Assembly: GCF_001938985.1 (NCBI RefSeq)
Contig: NZ_MKIN01000020.1
Coordinates: 124,001-188,000, forward strand
Direction: 5' to 3'
Origin: Gillisella taibaishanensis
GTDB lineage: Bacteria; Pseudomonadota; Alphaproteobacteria; Rhizobiales; Rhizobiaceae
Length of the DNA: 64,000 bases
In this document: piece by piece, positions 45,362 through 52,598 of the stretch
Position numbering within the stretch: position 1 is the stretch's first letter
Layout of the letters: the number at the start of each line of letters is the position of its first letter
The notes under the pieces: model-generated
Seen by the model: the letters and a program-made list of their open reading frames with translations, nothing else
The model's database searches: none
What the model was told of the DNA's origin: nothing
Position numbers and translations under genes: made by a program

Positions 45362-48337
45362 CCAGTTAAGGGCAGCGCGGGCGTCAACCTTCAGCGGCAC
45401 GCGCATGGCGATCGCCGGCATGGCGGCGTTTTCCATGGTCGAGACGATCACGGGCATGGCCGCCTCGATGGCCTCGTCTTCGACCTCGAATATCAGTTCG
45501 TCATGCACCTGCAAAAGCATCCGCGTCTTCTCACCAAGGCCGGCCTTGGCAAGCGCTGGCTCGACCTGAACCATGGCGCGGCGGATGACGTCTGCGGCCG
45601 AGCCTTGGATCGGTGCGTTGATCGCCGCCCGCTCGTTGAAGGCGCGCATCGACGGATTGGACGATTTGATCTCGGGATAATGGGCGCGCCGGCCGAAAAT
45701 CGTCTCGACATAGCCATGCTCGCGGGCAAAGGCCTTGGTGGCTTCCATATAGTCCTTTATGCCGGGGAAGCGCTCGAAATACTTCTTGATATATTCGCCG
45801 GCTTCCGACCGCTCGATGCTAAGCTGGTTGGCAAGACCGAATGCGGAAATGCCGTAGATGATCCCGAAATTGATTGCTTTGGCACGGCGACGCACTTCCG
45901 AGGGCATGCCGTCTACGGGCACGCCGAACATTTCCGAGGCCGTCATCGCGTGGATGTCGACGCCATCGGCGAAGGCCTGGCGCAGCTGCGGAATGTCTGC
46001 GACATGGGCAAGCACGCGCAGTTCGATCTGGCTATAGTCCGCCGATAGCAGTTTATGACCCGGCGTGGAAATGAAGGCGGTGCGGATCTTGCGGCCTTCG
46101 GCGGTGCGCACCGGAATGTTCTGCAGGTTCGGTTCCGAAGACGACAAGCGCCCGGTGGTGGTTGCCGCCATGGAATAGGATGTATGCACGCGCTTTGTCT
46201 GCGGATGCACATAGCCGGGCAGGGCATCGGTATAGGTCGATTTCAGCTTGGTCAGCTGGCGCCAGTCAACGATCTTGCGTGGCAGCGGTTCGCCCTGAGC
46301 GGCAAGGTCTTCCAGCACCTGTGCCGAGGTCGACCATTGTCCGGTCTTGGTCTTGGTGCCGCCGGGCAGGCCCATGCGGCCGAACAGGATATCGCCCAAT
46401 TGCTTCGGCGAGCCGATGTTGAAGCGTTCGCTGGCCAGTTCGTAGATCTCGTCTTCGAAGGCAGCTGCCTTCTGGGCGAGTTCGCCCGACAGGCGCGACA
46501 GAATCTGGCGGTCGATGGTGATGCCGCGCTCTTCCATTTCAGCCAGAACCGGCACCAGCGGCCTTTCCAGCCGCTCATAGACGCGGGCAAGGCCGGCAGC
46601 GGCAAGCCTTGGCTTCAGCACTAGCCAAAGACGCAGCGTCACATCGGCATCCTCGGCGGCATAGGCCGTTGCCTTGTCGATGTCGACGAGATCGAAGGTA
46701 ACGAGCGATTTGCCCGATCCGGCCACCTCTTTGTAGGGGATCGGCTTGTGGCCAAGCCAGCGCTCCGACAGACTGTCCATGCCGTGGGCGCCGACACCGG
46801 CCTCCAGCACGTATGAGATCAGCATCGTGTCGTCGAAGCCCTTGATGGTAACGCCATGCCGTTTCATCACGAGGTAATCGTATTTCAGGTTCTGAGCCAC
46901 TTTGAGGACCGATGGGTCTTCCAAGAGCGGCTTCAGCGCGGCAAGCGCCGCATCCATCGGCACCTGATTTTCCGCCAGCTTCAGCCCGTCGCTGAACAGG
47001 TCGTCACGGCCGGTCTTGTGGGCGAGCGGCAGATAGGCGGCGCGAATGGCCGCAGCCCCAGGCGATGGACCGTTTTCCTGGATGGCCAGCGACAGGCCGA
47101 CGAGATCGGCCTGCATCGGATCGAGAGAGGTGGTCTCGGTGTCGAAGGCAACGACGCCGGTCTCTCTTGCGGCGGTAATCCAGCCCTGGAGTGTGGTGAG
47201 GTCGCGGATCGTCACGTATGTGGAATGGTCGATGGGCTGGCTGCCAAAGGCGGATTGCCGGGCTGCGGCAAGATCTGCAGGCGTTGCGCTACCAGCTGTG
47301 GCTTTCACCGGCGCTGCAGACGAGGCTGCGGCCTCGCCTGAGGCAGTCGGTTGCCCAGGAGCCGATGTATCGCTGTCGAGATCTGGTCCGTGGGCGGCTG
47401 CACCCCATTCCACAGGCACGACGGCCGGCTCGATGACGCTGGCATCGCAATCGCAGCTGTCGGCAACGCGGCGCGTCAGCGAGGTGAATTCCATGGTCTT
47501 GAGGAAGGCGACGAGCTTTGGCCCGTCCTGCTTTTCCAGCATCAGCGCGTCAAGCGGCATGTCGAGCGGCACATCGGTGCGCAGCGTTACCAATTGCCGC
47601 GACAGCTTGACGAGTTCGGCGCCAGCCAGGATGTTTTCGCGCCGCTTGTTCTGCTTGATCTCAGCGGCGCGGGCCATCAACGTGTCCAGATCGCCATATT
47701 CCTCCAGCAATTGCGCCGCCGTCTTCGGTCCAATGCCGGGAATGCCGGGAATATTGTCGGTGCTGTCGCCGGTCAGGGATTGCAGGTCGATCATTTTTTC
47801 CGGCGGCACGCCCCATTTCTCGATCACGTCGGGAATGCCGATCTGCTTGTCCTTCATACTGTCATACATATGGACATTGGCGGTGACGAGCTGCATCAGG
47901 TCCTTGTCCGACGAGACGATGGTGACGTCTGCGCCGATGGCTTCCGCCGCCCTTGCATATGTTGCGATAATATCGTCGGCCTCGAAGCCTTCAGTCTCGA
48001 TACAGGGCAGGTTAAAGGCGCGGGTGGCTTGGCGGATCAGCCCGAACTGCGGCACCAGTTCTTCCGGCGGAGCAGAGCGATTGGCCTTGTATTCCGGGTA
48101 GATATCCTTGCGGAAGGTCTTCGACGAATAGTCGAAGATCACAGCCAGATGGGTGGGCGTCACGCCGACGGAGGTGTCGCGCGCCTCGGTCAACAGTTTC
48201 CACATCATGTTGCAGAAACCGGAGACTGCGCCGACCGGCAAGCCGTCGGATTTGCGGGTCAGCGCCGGAAGCGCATGGAAAGCCCGGAAGATGAAGCCGG
48301 AGCCGTCGACAAGAAAGAGATGATCGCCTTTTTTCAT
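45347..48337 (-). CDS. polA: DNA polymerase I
   Basis: A 996-residue repair and Okazaki-fragment polymerase with all three activities. The N-terminal 5'-3' nuclease domain (LFLVDGSGFIFRAFHALPALTRKSDG onward, GDSTDNIPGIPGIGPKTA) covers about 1-290. An alanine/proline/serine-rich linker (about 320-380) follows. The proofreading domain keeps its acidic residues (FDTETTSLDP, NLKYDYLVM, AAEDAD). The polymerase domain has DYSQIELRVLAH and VHDELIFEV. I start at ATG 48337; a GTG 16 codons upstream is possible but atypical. Confidence 0.96.
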   Translation of the reverse strand: MKKGDHLFLVDGSGFIFRAFHALPALTRKSDGLPVGAVSGFCNMMWKLLTEARDTSVGVTPTHLAVIFDYSSKTFRKDIYPEYKANRSAPPEELVPQFGLIRQATRAFNLPCIETEGFEADDIIATYARAAEAIGADVTIVSSDKDLMQLVTANVHMYDSMKDKQIGIPDVIEKWGVPPEKMIDLQSLTGDSTDNIPGIPGIGPKTAAQLLEEYGDLDTLMARAAEIKQNKRRENILAGAELVKLSRQLVTLRTDVPLDMPLDALMLEKQDGPKLVAFLKTMEFTSLTRRVADSCDCDASVIEPAVVPVEWGAAAHGPDLDSDTSAPGQPTASGEAAASSAAPVKATAGSATPADLAAARQSAFGSQPIDHSTYVTIRDLTTLQGWITAARETGVVAFDTETTSLDPMQADLVGLSLAIQENGPSPGAAAIRAAYLPLAHKTGRDDLFSDGLKLAENQVPMDAALAALKPLLEDPSVLKVAQNLKYDYLVMKRHGVTIKGFDDTMLISYVLEAGVGAHGMDSLSERWLGHKPIPYKEVAGSGKSLVTFDLVDIDKATAYAAEDADVTLRLWLVLKPRLAAAGLARVYERLERPLVPVLAEMEERGITIDRQILSRLSGELAQKAAAFEDEIYELASERFNIGSPKQLGDILFGRMGLPGGTKTKTGQWSTSAQVLEDLAAQGEPLPRKIVDWRQLTKLKSTYTDALPGYVHPQTKRVHTSYSMAATTTGRLSSSEPNLQNIPVRTAEGRKIRTAFISTPGHKLLSADYSQIELRVLAHVADIPQLRQAFADGVDIHAMTASEMFGVPVDGMPSEVRRRAKAINFGIIYGISAFGLANQLSIERSEAGEYIKKYFERFPGIKDYMEATKAFAREHGYVETIFGRRAHYPEIKSSNPSMRAFNERAAINAPIQGSAADVIRRAMVQVEPALAKAGLGEKTRMLLQVHDELIFEVEDEAIEAAMPVIVSTMENAAMPAIAMRVPLKVDARAALNWDEAH

Positions 48338-48465
48338 GGGCAAAGGGATAGCGCGCCGGCCCGAAAAGGTCCATGCTTCCGTCACGGTTTGCCCGCTGTT
48401 TTACCGTCGTGCCATAGAGCGTCTTTTGATGATGGTGACTTTCTGTCTGATCGGAGGATTGACCA

Positions 48466-48822
48466 ATGCGCCGCAAGGAGCTTGTTTCCGCAAGTATCGT
48501 ATTTCTCGTGGTCGCTCTTAGCTCCAGGAACGATTCAGGGAGCCTATTCGCGATCAAATTGTTAGGCTTTCTCGCTATTCTCCTGGCCGTTTTTTGGGTA
48601 GAGCGTCGATGGCCGTGGGCAAAGTGGGTGAAGGGCGAAACATTCAGCATCGGTTATACCGCCGCTCTCGGATTGTTGATCGCCCTCGAAGCGACCCTTT
48701 TGACCTATCATGCCGGTCGGTCTTTCATCGAAAGTCTGGAAGGGTTCGCGCTGACGCTCCTGTTATTCCTCATTTTTTCTCTCGGTTTGGCGCTTCTGCG
48801 TAATCGCCGCATCATCAAGTGA
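48466..48822 (+). CDS. Small three-helix membrane protein
   Basis: The 118-residue product has three hydrophobic segments (about 7-20 and 28-44, 63-80, 92-110 by turns) and basic ends; the family is not recognised. CGGAGG lies 8 bases before the ATG. It is divergent from polA, 128 bases away. Confidence 0.65.
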   Translation: MRRKELVSASIVFLVVALSSRNDSGSLFAIKLLGFLAILLAVFWVERRWPWAKWVKGETFSIGYTAALGLLIALEATLLTYHAGRSFIESLEGFALTLLLFLIFSLGLALLRNRRIIK

Positions 48823-48917
48823 CGATTTTCCTGTGTCATCACGAAAAGCTTACCGGATTGTAATCCTTGCTCCCTTGAAAAGACACATTTGCTGGCGCAT
48901 TTACTAGTCACCGGCGC

Positions 48918-49064
48918 ATGATTGGCGCCGCGGTCTGAAAGCCGGCTCGTCCCCCGCCGCTTCAGACTTCAGGACAAAGGCCTTATCCCCCCTCTCCGGG
49001 CCTTTGTCCCCTGTTACGAAAGTCGTCACGGCGCCGCCTCCGGCCGTGGCGACTTTTCTTTTTT
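48918..49064 (+). ncRNA. Small RNA, probably alpha-r7 (Smr7C) family
   Basis: Between the membrane protein and marR lie three successive hairpins: 48933-48967 (GTCTGAA/TTCAGAC), 48972-49009 (GGACAAAGGCC/GGCCTTTGTCC) and 49019-49056 (14 bp with one G-T pair), the last running into a TCTTTTTT tract as an intrinsic terminator. The second loop is a C/T-rich anti-Shine-Dalgarno stretch (CCCCCCTCTCC). A TTGAAA -35-like element at 48875-48880 fits a start near 48918. Known alpha-r7 RNAs are about 150 nt, trans-encoded, and in S. meliloti Smr7C lies next to polA and a marR gene; this match of place, size and shape is from memory, not from alignment. Exact ends are estimates. Confidence 0.65.
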
Positions 49065-49141
49065 GGGTGGTGCCTCCCAAAGGCTGTCGCCGGGACGGCG
49101 GCCGGATTGCCTCATTTCAGAAACCGGCCTATCATTCCGCC

Positions 49142-49600
49142 ATGGTCTTTGATCGCCGGCAATCACCAACCTATCTCGTTAGCCAGCTCGCCAAGGAATT
49201 TGGCCGCGCTTTGCAAGCCCGTGCTGAAGGTCTGGGCTTTTCCGCCGGTCAGTTTCCGATCCTGCTGGAGCTGTGGCAGGAGCAGGGCTTAACGCAGAAG
49301 CAATTGCTCGAACGGGTCGATGTCGAGCAGGCCACTATGGCCAATACGCTGTCTCGCATGGAGCGTGATGGGCTGATTGATCGCAAGCCGCATCCCACGG
49401 ATCGCCGCGCCCAGCTGATCTTTCTGACGCCAAGAGGCGAGGGGCTGCGCGATCAGGCAATTTCTGCCGCCTGCGAGGCCGATGACGCGCTATTTCATGG
49501 GTTCCGCCGCTTCGAGCGCGAATTGCTGCTCGAATTCATTCGCCAGGCGCTGGACAATGCGCGCCGGGCCGACACGGGTGGCAGTGCGGTAAATAGTTAG
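49142..49600 (+). CDS. MarR-family transcriptional regulator
   Basis: A 152-residue MarR dimer-type regulator. The winged helix spans about 45-100 (LTQKQLLERVDVEQATMANTLSRMERDGLIDRKPHPTDRRAQLIFLT) with the conserved DxRxx wing (TDRRA). Start at 49142 matches the normal N-terminus; the frame continues upstream through the small RNA only by chance. Its target is unknown. Confidence 0.9.
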   Translation: MVFDRRQSPTYLVSQLAKEFGRALQARAEGLGFSAGQFPILLELWQEQGLTQKQLLERVDVEQATMANTLSRMERDGLIDRKPHPTDRRAQLIFLTPRGEGLRDQAISAACEADDALFHGFRRFERELLLEFIRQALDNARRADTGGSAVNS

Positions 49601-49670
49601 GTTTTCGTCTCGAAACCGTCAGCCTGATGGTCTATCGTCCCTGCCGATTTGAATAATCCAGGAAGAGCCC

Positions 49671-51059
49671 ATGACCGATCTTGCCCCCATTCTCGCCGAG
49701 GCCGACAAGGCGCTGCCGCAAAGCCTCGATCGGCTTTTCGACCTCGTGCGTATTCCATCGATTTCCACCGATCCGGCCTATAAGGCCGACTGCCGCAAGG
49801 CGGCAGAATGGCTGTCGAAAGAATTAAACGACCTCGGTTTTACCGCCTCTGTGCGCGATACGCCCGGCCACCCCATGGTAGTCGGCCATCACGACGCGCT
49901 CGCTGCCAATGCTCCGCATGTTCTATTCTACGGTCATTATGATGTGCAGCCGGTCGATCCGCTGGAGCTTTGGGAAAACGATCCCTTCGCTCCGGCAATC
50001 AAGGAAATCGAGCCCGGCCGCAAGGTCATCACCGGGCGCGGCACCGCCGATGATAAGGGCCAGCTGATGACCTTCGTCGAAGCCTGCCGAGCCTATAAGG
50101 CCGTCCACGGCGGCTTCCCGATCAAGATCACGATTTTGTTCGAGGGTGAGGAAGAATCCGGCTCGCCATCGCTGAAGCCGTTCCTAGAGGCCAATGCCGC
50201 CGAACTGAAATGCGACTTTGCCCTGGTCTGCGACACCGGCATGTGGGACCGCGAAACACCCGCGATCGCCGCTGCTCTGCGCGGCCTGGTCGGGGAGGAA
50301 ATCACAGTGACAGCCGCGGACCGCGATCTGCATTCCGGTCTGTTTGGCGGTGCTGCGGCCAATCCCATCCATATCCTGGCCAAGGTGCTGGCGGATCTGC
50401 ACGACGAGACCGGTCGCGTTACCATCGACGGCTTCTATGAAGGCGTGGAAGAGACGCCAGCCAATATCAAGGCCTCCTGGGAAACGCTTGGCCGCACGGC
50501 CGATACCTTCCTGCGCGATGTCGGCCTGTCGGTTCCATCAGGCGAACAGGGCCGTAGCGTGCTGGAACTGACTTGGGCGCGGCCGACCGCCGAAGTCAAC
50601 GGCATCACCGGTGGCTATACCGGCGAAGGCTTCAAGACGGTGATTGCATCCAAGGCCTCGGCCAAAGTGTCGTTCCGTCTGGTCGGCGACCAGAACCCAG
50701 ACAAGATCCGCGAAAACTTCCGGGCCTTTGTCCGTGCTCGTATCCCGGCCGATTGCTCGGTGGAGTTTCATGAACACGGTGCATCGCCGGCTATTCAGCT
50801 ACCCTATGACTCTGCATTCCTGACCAAGGCGAAATCCGCCCTGTCGGATGAGTGGCCAAAACCAGCAGAAGTGATTGGCATGGGCGGCTCGATACCGATC
50901 GTCGGCGATTTCCAGACCTTCCTCGGCATGGACTCGCTGCTGGTTGGTTTCGGCTTGGTGGATGACCGGATTCACTCGCCCAATGAGAAATACGAGCTCA
51001 ACTCCTTCCACAAAGGCATTCGCTCGTGGATCAGGATCATTGACGCTCTGGCGAAGTGA
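49671..51059 (+). CDS. M20-family dipeptidase/deacylase
   Basis: A 462-residue cytosolic zinc peptidase of the M20 family. Metal-binding motifs are FYGHYDVQPVDP, the GRGTADDKGQ aspartate, FEGEEESGS with the general-base glutamate, and the DTGMWD region. A dimerisation domain lies between, and a C-terminal histidine is expected near NEKYELNSFHKG. The likely role is cleavage of dipeptides or N-acyl amino acids. A hairpin follows the stop. Confidence 0.92.
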   Translation: MTDLAPILAEADKALPQSLDRLFDLVRIPSISTDPAYKADCRKAAEWLSKELNDLGFTASVRDTPGHPMVVGHHDALAANAPHVLFYGHYDVQPVDPLELWENDPFAPAIKEIEPGRKVITGRGTADDKGQLMTFVEACRAYKAVHGGFPIKITILFEGEEESGSPSLKPFLEANAAELKCDFALVCDTGMWDRETPAIAAALRGLVGEEITVTAADRDLHSGLFGGAAANPIHILAKVLADLHDETGRVTIDGFYEGVEETPANIKASWETLGRTADTFLRDVGLSVPSGEQGRSVLELTWARPTAEVNGITGGYTGEGFKTVIASKASAKVSFRLVGDQNPDKIRENFRAFVRARIPADCSVEFHEHGASPAIQLPYDSAFLTKAKSALSDEWPKPAEVIGMGGSIPIVGDFQTFLGMDSLLVGFGLVDDRIHSPNEKYELNSFHKGIRSWIRIIDALAK

Positions 51060-51066
51060 GTTTGAC

Positions 51067-51095
51067 AGCGTCCGGTATGCCTCATACCGGACGCT
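51067..51095 (+). terminator. Hairpin after the M20 peptidase
   Basis: AGCGTCCGGTATG and CATACCGGACGCT form a perfect 13-bp stem with a 3-base loop, 8 bases past the stop. The following tract (TCTCCTT) is only weakly T-rich. Confidence 0.7.
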
Positions 51096-51114
51096 TCTCC
51101 TTGGACAGTGTCCT

Positions 51115-51150
51115 GAAAAGCAAAAAGGCCGGGGAGTGAACCCGACCTTT
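51115..51150 (-). terminator. Orphan minus-strand terminator
   Basis: AAAGGCCGGG/CCCGACCTTT forms a 9-bp stem with one mismatch. On the minus strand it is followed by TTTTTGCTTTT, a good intrinsic terminator. No recognised minus-strand gene lies upstream of it. Confidence 0.6.
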
Positions 51151-51458
51151 CCAAAACTCGCTTCCATCGCTGCCAGTACATCCGTGGTCAACGAAGCGCG
51201 AGGCTTCAACCTGAGAGCGGACCGGACTTTCGCCCTTGATGCCGCCTTGCCACCAGTGTCGCGCCAAATACCTAATTTAGAATTAAGCGTTGTCAGCGAC
51301 GCCGGCAAAAAGACTGGCGGCTAGCCTCGTCTCTCACGTCTGATCCCTAAATGGTGTACCAAAACGGCAATTCAAGGGCCCAATGATATTTAGTAGGATC
51401 TTTTCGATTTGCGCTGCGATGTCTTGCCGGGACGGGCCAATCTTTCTAAAACCGAGCC

Positions 51459-51917
51459 ATGAGCCTTAAATCTGTTCAAGACTTCTTTTCAGTGCATGCG
51501 CCAGAGATTGCCGTGATTGAAACGGCAGAGAGTTCCGCGACCGTTGCGCTGGCCGCTGAAGCCCATGGGGTCGCCCCGGACCAAATCGCCAAGACCCTGT
51601 GTCTCAGGGTGGGCGATACCACCATGCTGGTGGTCGCCGCAGGTATGCGGCGGCTGGATAATAAAAAGTTTCGTGAGAGGTTCGGCGGTAAGCCCCGCAT
51701 GCTGGGCACCGAAGATGTGGTGGAACTGACCGGCCATCCAGTTGGTGGCGTTTGTCCATTTGGGCTTGCGACCCCGCTTGCGGTTTTCTGCGATCTGTCG
51801 CTGCAGGATTATGACATTGTCGTGCCCGCAGCCGGCGCCACCAATTCGGCAGTGAAGATAACGCCGCAGCGCATGGCCGAACTAACGGGTGCCGAGTGGG
51901 TGGACGTCTTCCAGTAA
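51459..51917 (+). CDS. ybaK: YbaK/EbsC-family tRNA-editing protein
   Basis: A freestanding aminoacyl-tRNA deacylase-like domain, 152 residues. Family features are the TAQIAKTLCLRV-like segment (VAPDQIAKTLCLRV), the LDNKKFRERFGGKPRML strand-helix and the substrate loop TGHPVGGVCPFGL, where GGVCPFG is diagnostic. It probably hydrolyses mischarged tRNA such as Cys-tRNA(Pro) or Ala-tRNA(Pro). Confidence 0.92.
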   Translation: MSLKSVQDFFSVHAPEIAVIETAESSATVALAAEAHGVAPDQIAKTLCLRVGDTTMLVVAAGMRRLDNKKFRERFGGKPRMLGTEDVVELTGHPVGGVCPFGLATPLAVFCDLSLQDYDIVVPAAGATNSAVKITPQRMAELTGAEWVDVFQ

Positions 51918-51988
51918 AGAAAGTGTGAGCATGAAAAAAGGCGACGCACGAATGCGCCGCCTTCCTCCTCGCTCCAACTGAATGGATT

Positions 51989-52092
51989 AGAGTCTGTCAG
52001 GTTCAGACTGAACCAGACAGACTCTAGATTGTTTTGTTTTCGTTTGTCTTTTCGGGAAAACCGGGCTCCACTTTTCCCTGACAAACTTTAGT
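51989..52092. repeat. Rhizobial palindromic repeat, copy 6 (variant B, two-module)
   Basis: It has the same two modules as copy 5: a hairpin of GAGTCTGTCAGGTTCAG and CTGAACCAGACAGACTC, then TTTTCGGGAAAACCGGGCTC and CACTTTTCCCTGACAAACTT. Its right end overlaps the stop codon of the minus-strand gene at 52088. Confidence 0.85.
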
Positions 52093-52411
52093 ACCAGCGG
52101 CGGCGCGGTTCCGGCTGCGACTGCGTGGCGACCAAATAACCAACAAAGGCGCCGACCAAAGCAATGCCGAGCAGAGCTGTCGATGTTGCCGTCGGATGTT
52201 CTCGCACGATGCCGGCAACGGAAGAGGCTTCTTCCTTTGCGTAGCGCGCGACGTCCTGGGCGCTGCGGGCAGCGTTGTTGAGGGCATGCGACGTGGAGCC
52301 GCGCACCTGATTGGCAACCGAATAGCTCTGTTCTGCCAACCGATCCTTCAGTTGGGCAACCTGAGCCTGAAGTTCGCGCATTTCCGCTTGCATACGCATG
52401 TTCTCAACCAT
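52088..52411 (-). CDS. Small membrane-anchored protein, ElaB/YqjD (DUF883)-like
   Basis: The 107-residue protein begins with a heptad-like helix (about 3-30, MRMQAEMRELQAQVAQLKDRLAEQ), continues with an amphipathic alanine-rich helix, and ends in one hydrophobic segment (ALLGIALVGAFVGYLVA) with a short arginine tail. This order is that of ElaB/YqjD proteins, which anchor to the inner membrane by the C-terminal helix. AGGGAG lies 6 bases before the ATG at 52411. Confidence 0.75.
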   Translation of the reverse strand: MVENMRMQAEMRELQAQVAQLKDRLAEQSYSVANQVRGSTSHALNNAARSAQDVARYAKEEASSVAGIVREHPTATSTALLGIALVGAFVGYLVATQSQPEPRRRWY

Positions 52412-52428
52412 GACTAACTCCCTGTTTT

Positions 52429-52489
52429 GTTTTCGGGGGACAAACGGTCCCATGTCCGTTTGGTTCCATTTTGCCCTCGAAAACACCGC
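52429..52489. repeat. Compound palindrome, possibly a diverged repeat copy
   Basis: Outer arms TGTTTTCGGGGG and CCCTCGAAAACA enclose inner arms ACAAACGG and CCGTTTGGT. The TTCCATTTTGCCCTCG part recalls variant B repeats. It lies upstream of the DUF883-like gene. Confidence 0.5.
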
Positions 52490-52598
52490 AAAGAGCTGAG
52501 ATCACCCAGTCTGCCTCGTCTTCCCTCTCTGCCCAAGACATTATAAGCAGGGGTTGACACGGCCAGCAGATCCACCATCCGGAGACGGCCAGCACGAA

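Larger units (their letters stand above)
51060..51458. other. 399-base gap with a terminator on each strand and no recognised gene
   Basis: The plus-strand hairpin at 51067-51095 ends the M20 gene. A second hairpin at 51115-51150 has its T-rich tail on the minus strand, implying a minus-strand transcript from 51150-51400. Open frames here on either strand match no family I know, and the longest minus frame runs on through the M20 hairpin, so I do not call a gene. Confidence 0.5.

Noticed and set aside
50799..51308. Minus-strand frame of 169 codons between the M20 peptidase and ybaK
   Set aside because: It runs through the M20 terminator hairpin and into the M20 gene; no family resemblance.
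41364..52092. Pair of near-identical 100-base elements considered as ends of a transposon
   Set aside because: The two are in the same orientation, belong to the wider repeat family, and the DNA between them is normal housekeeping genes without a transposase.
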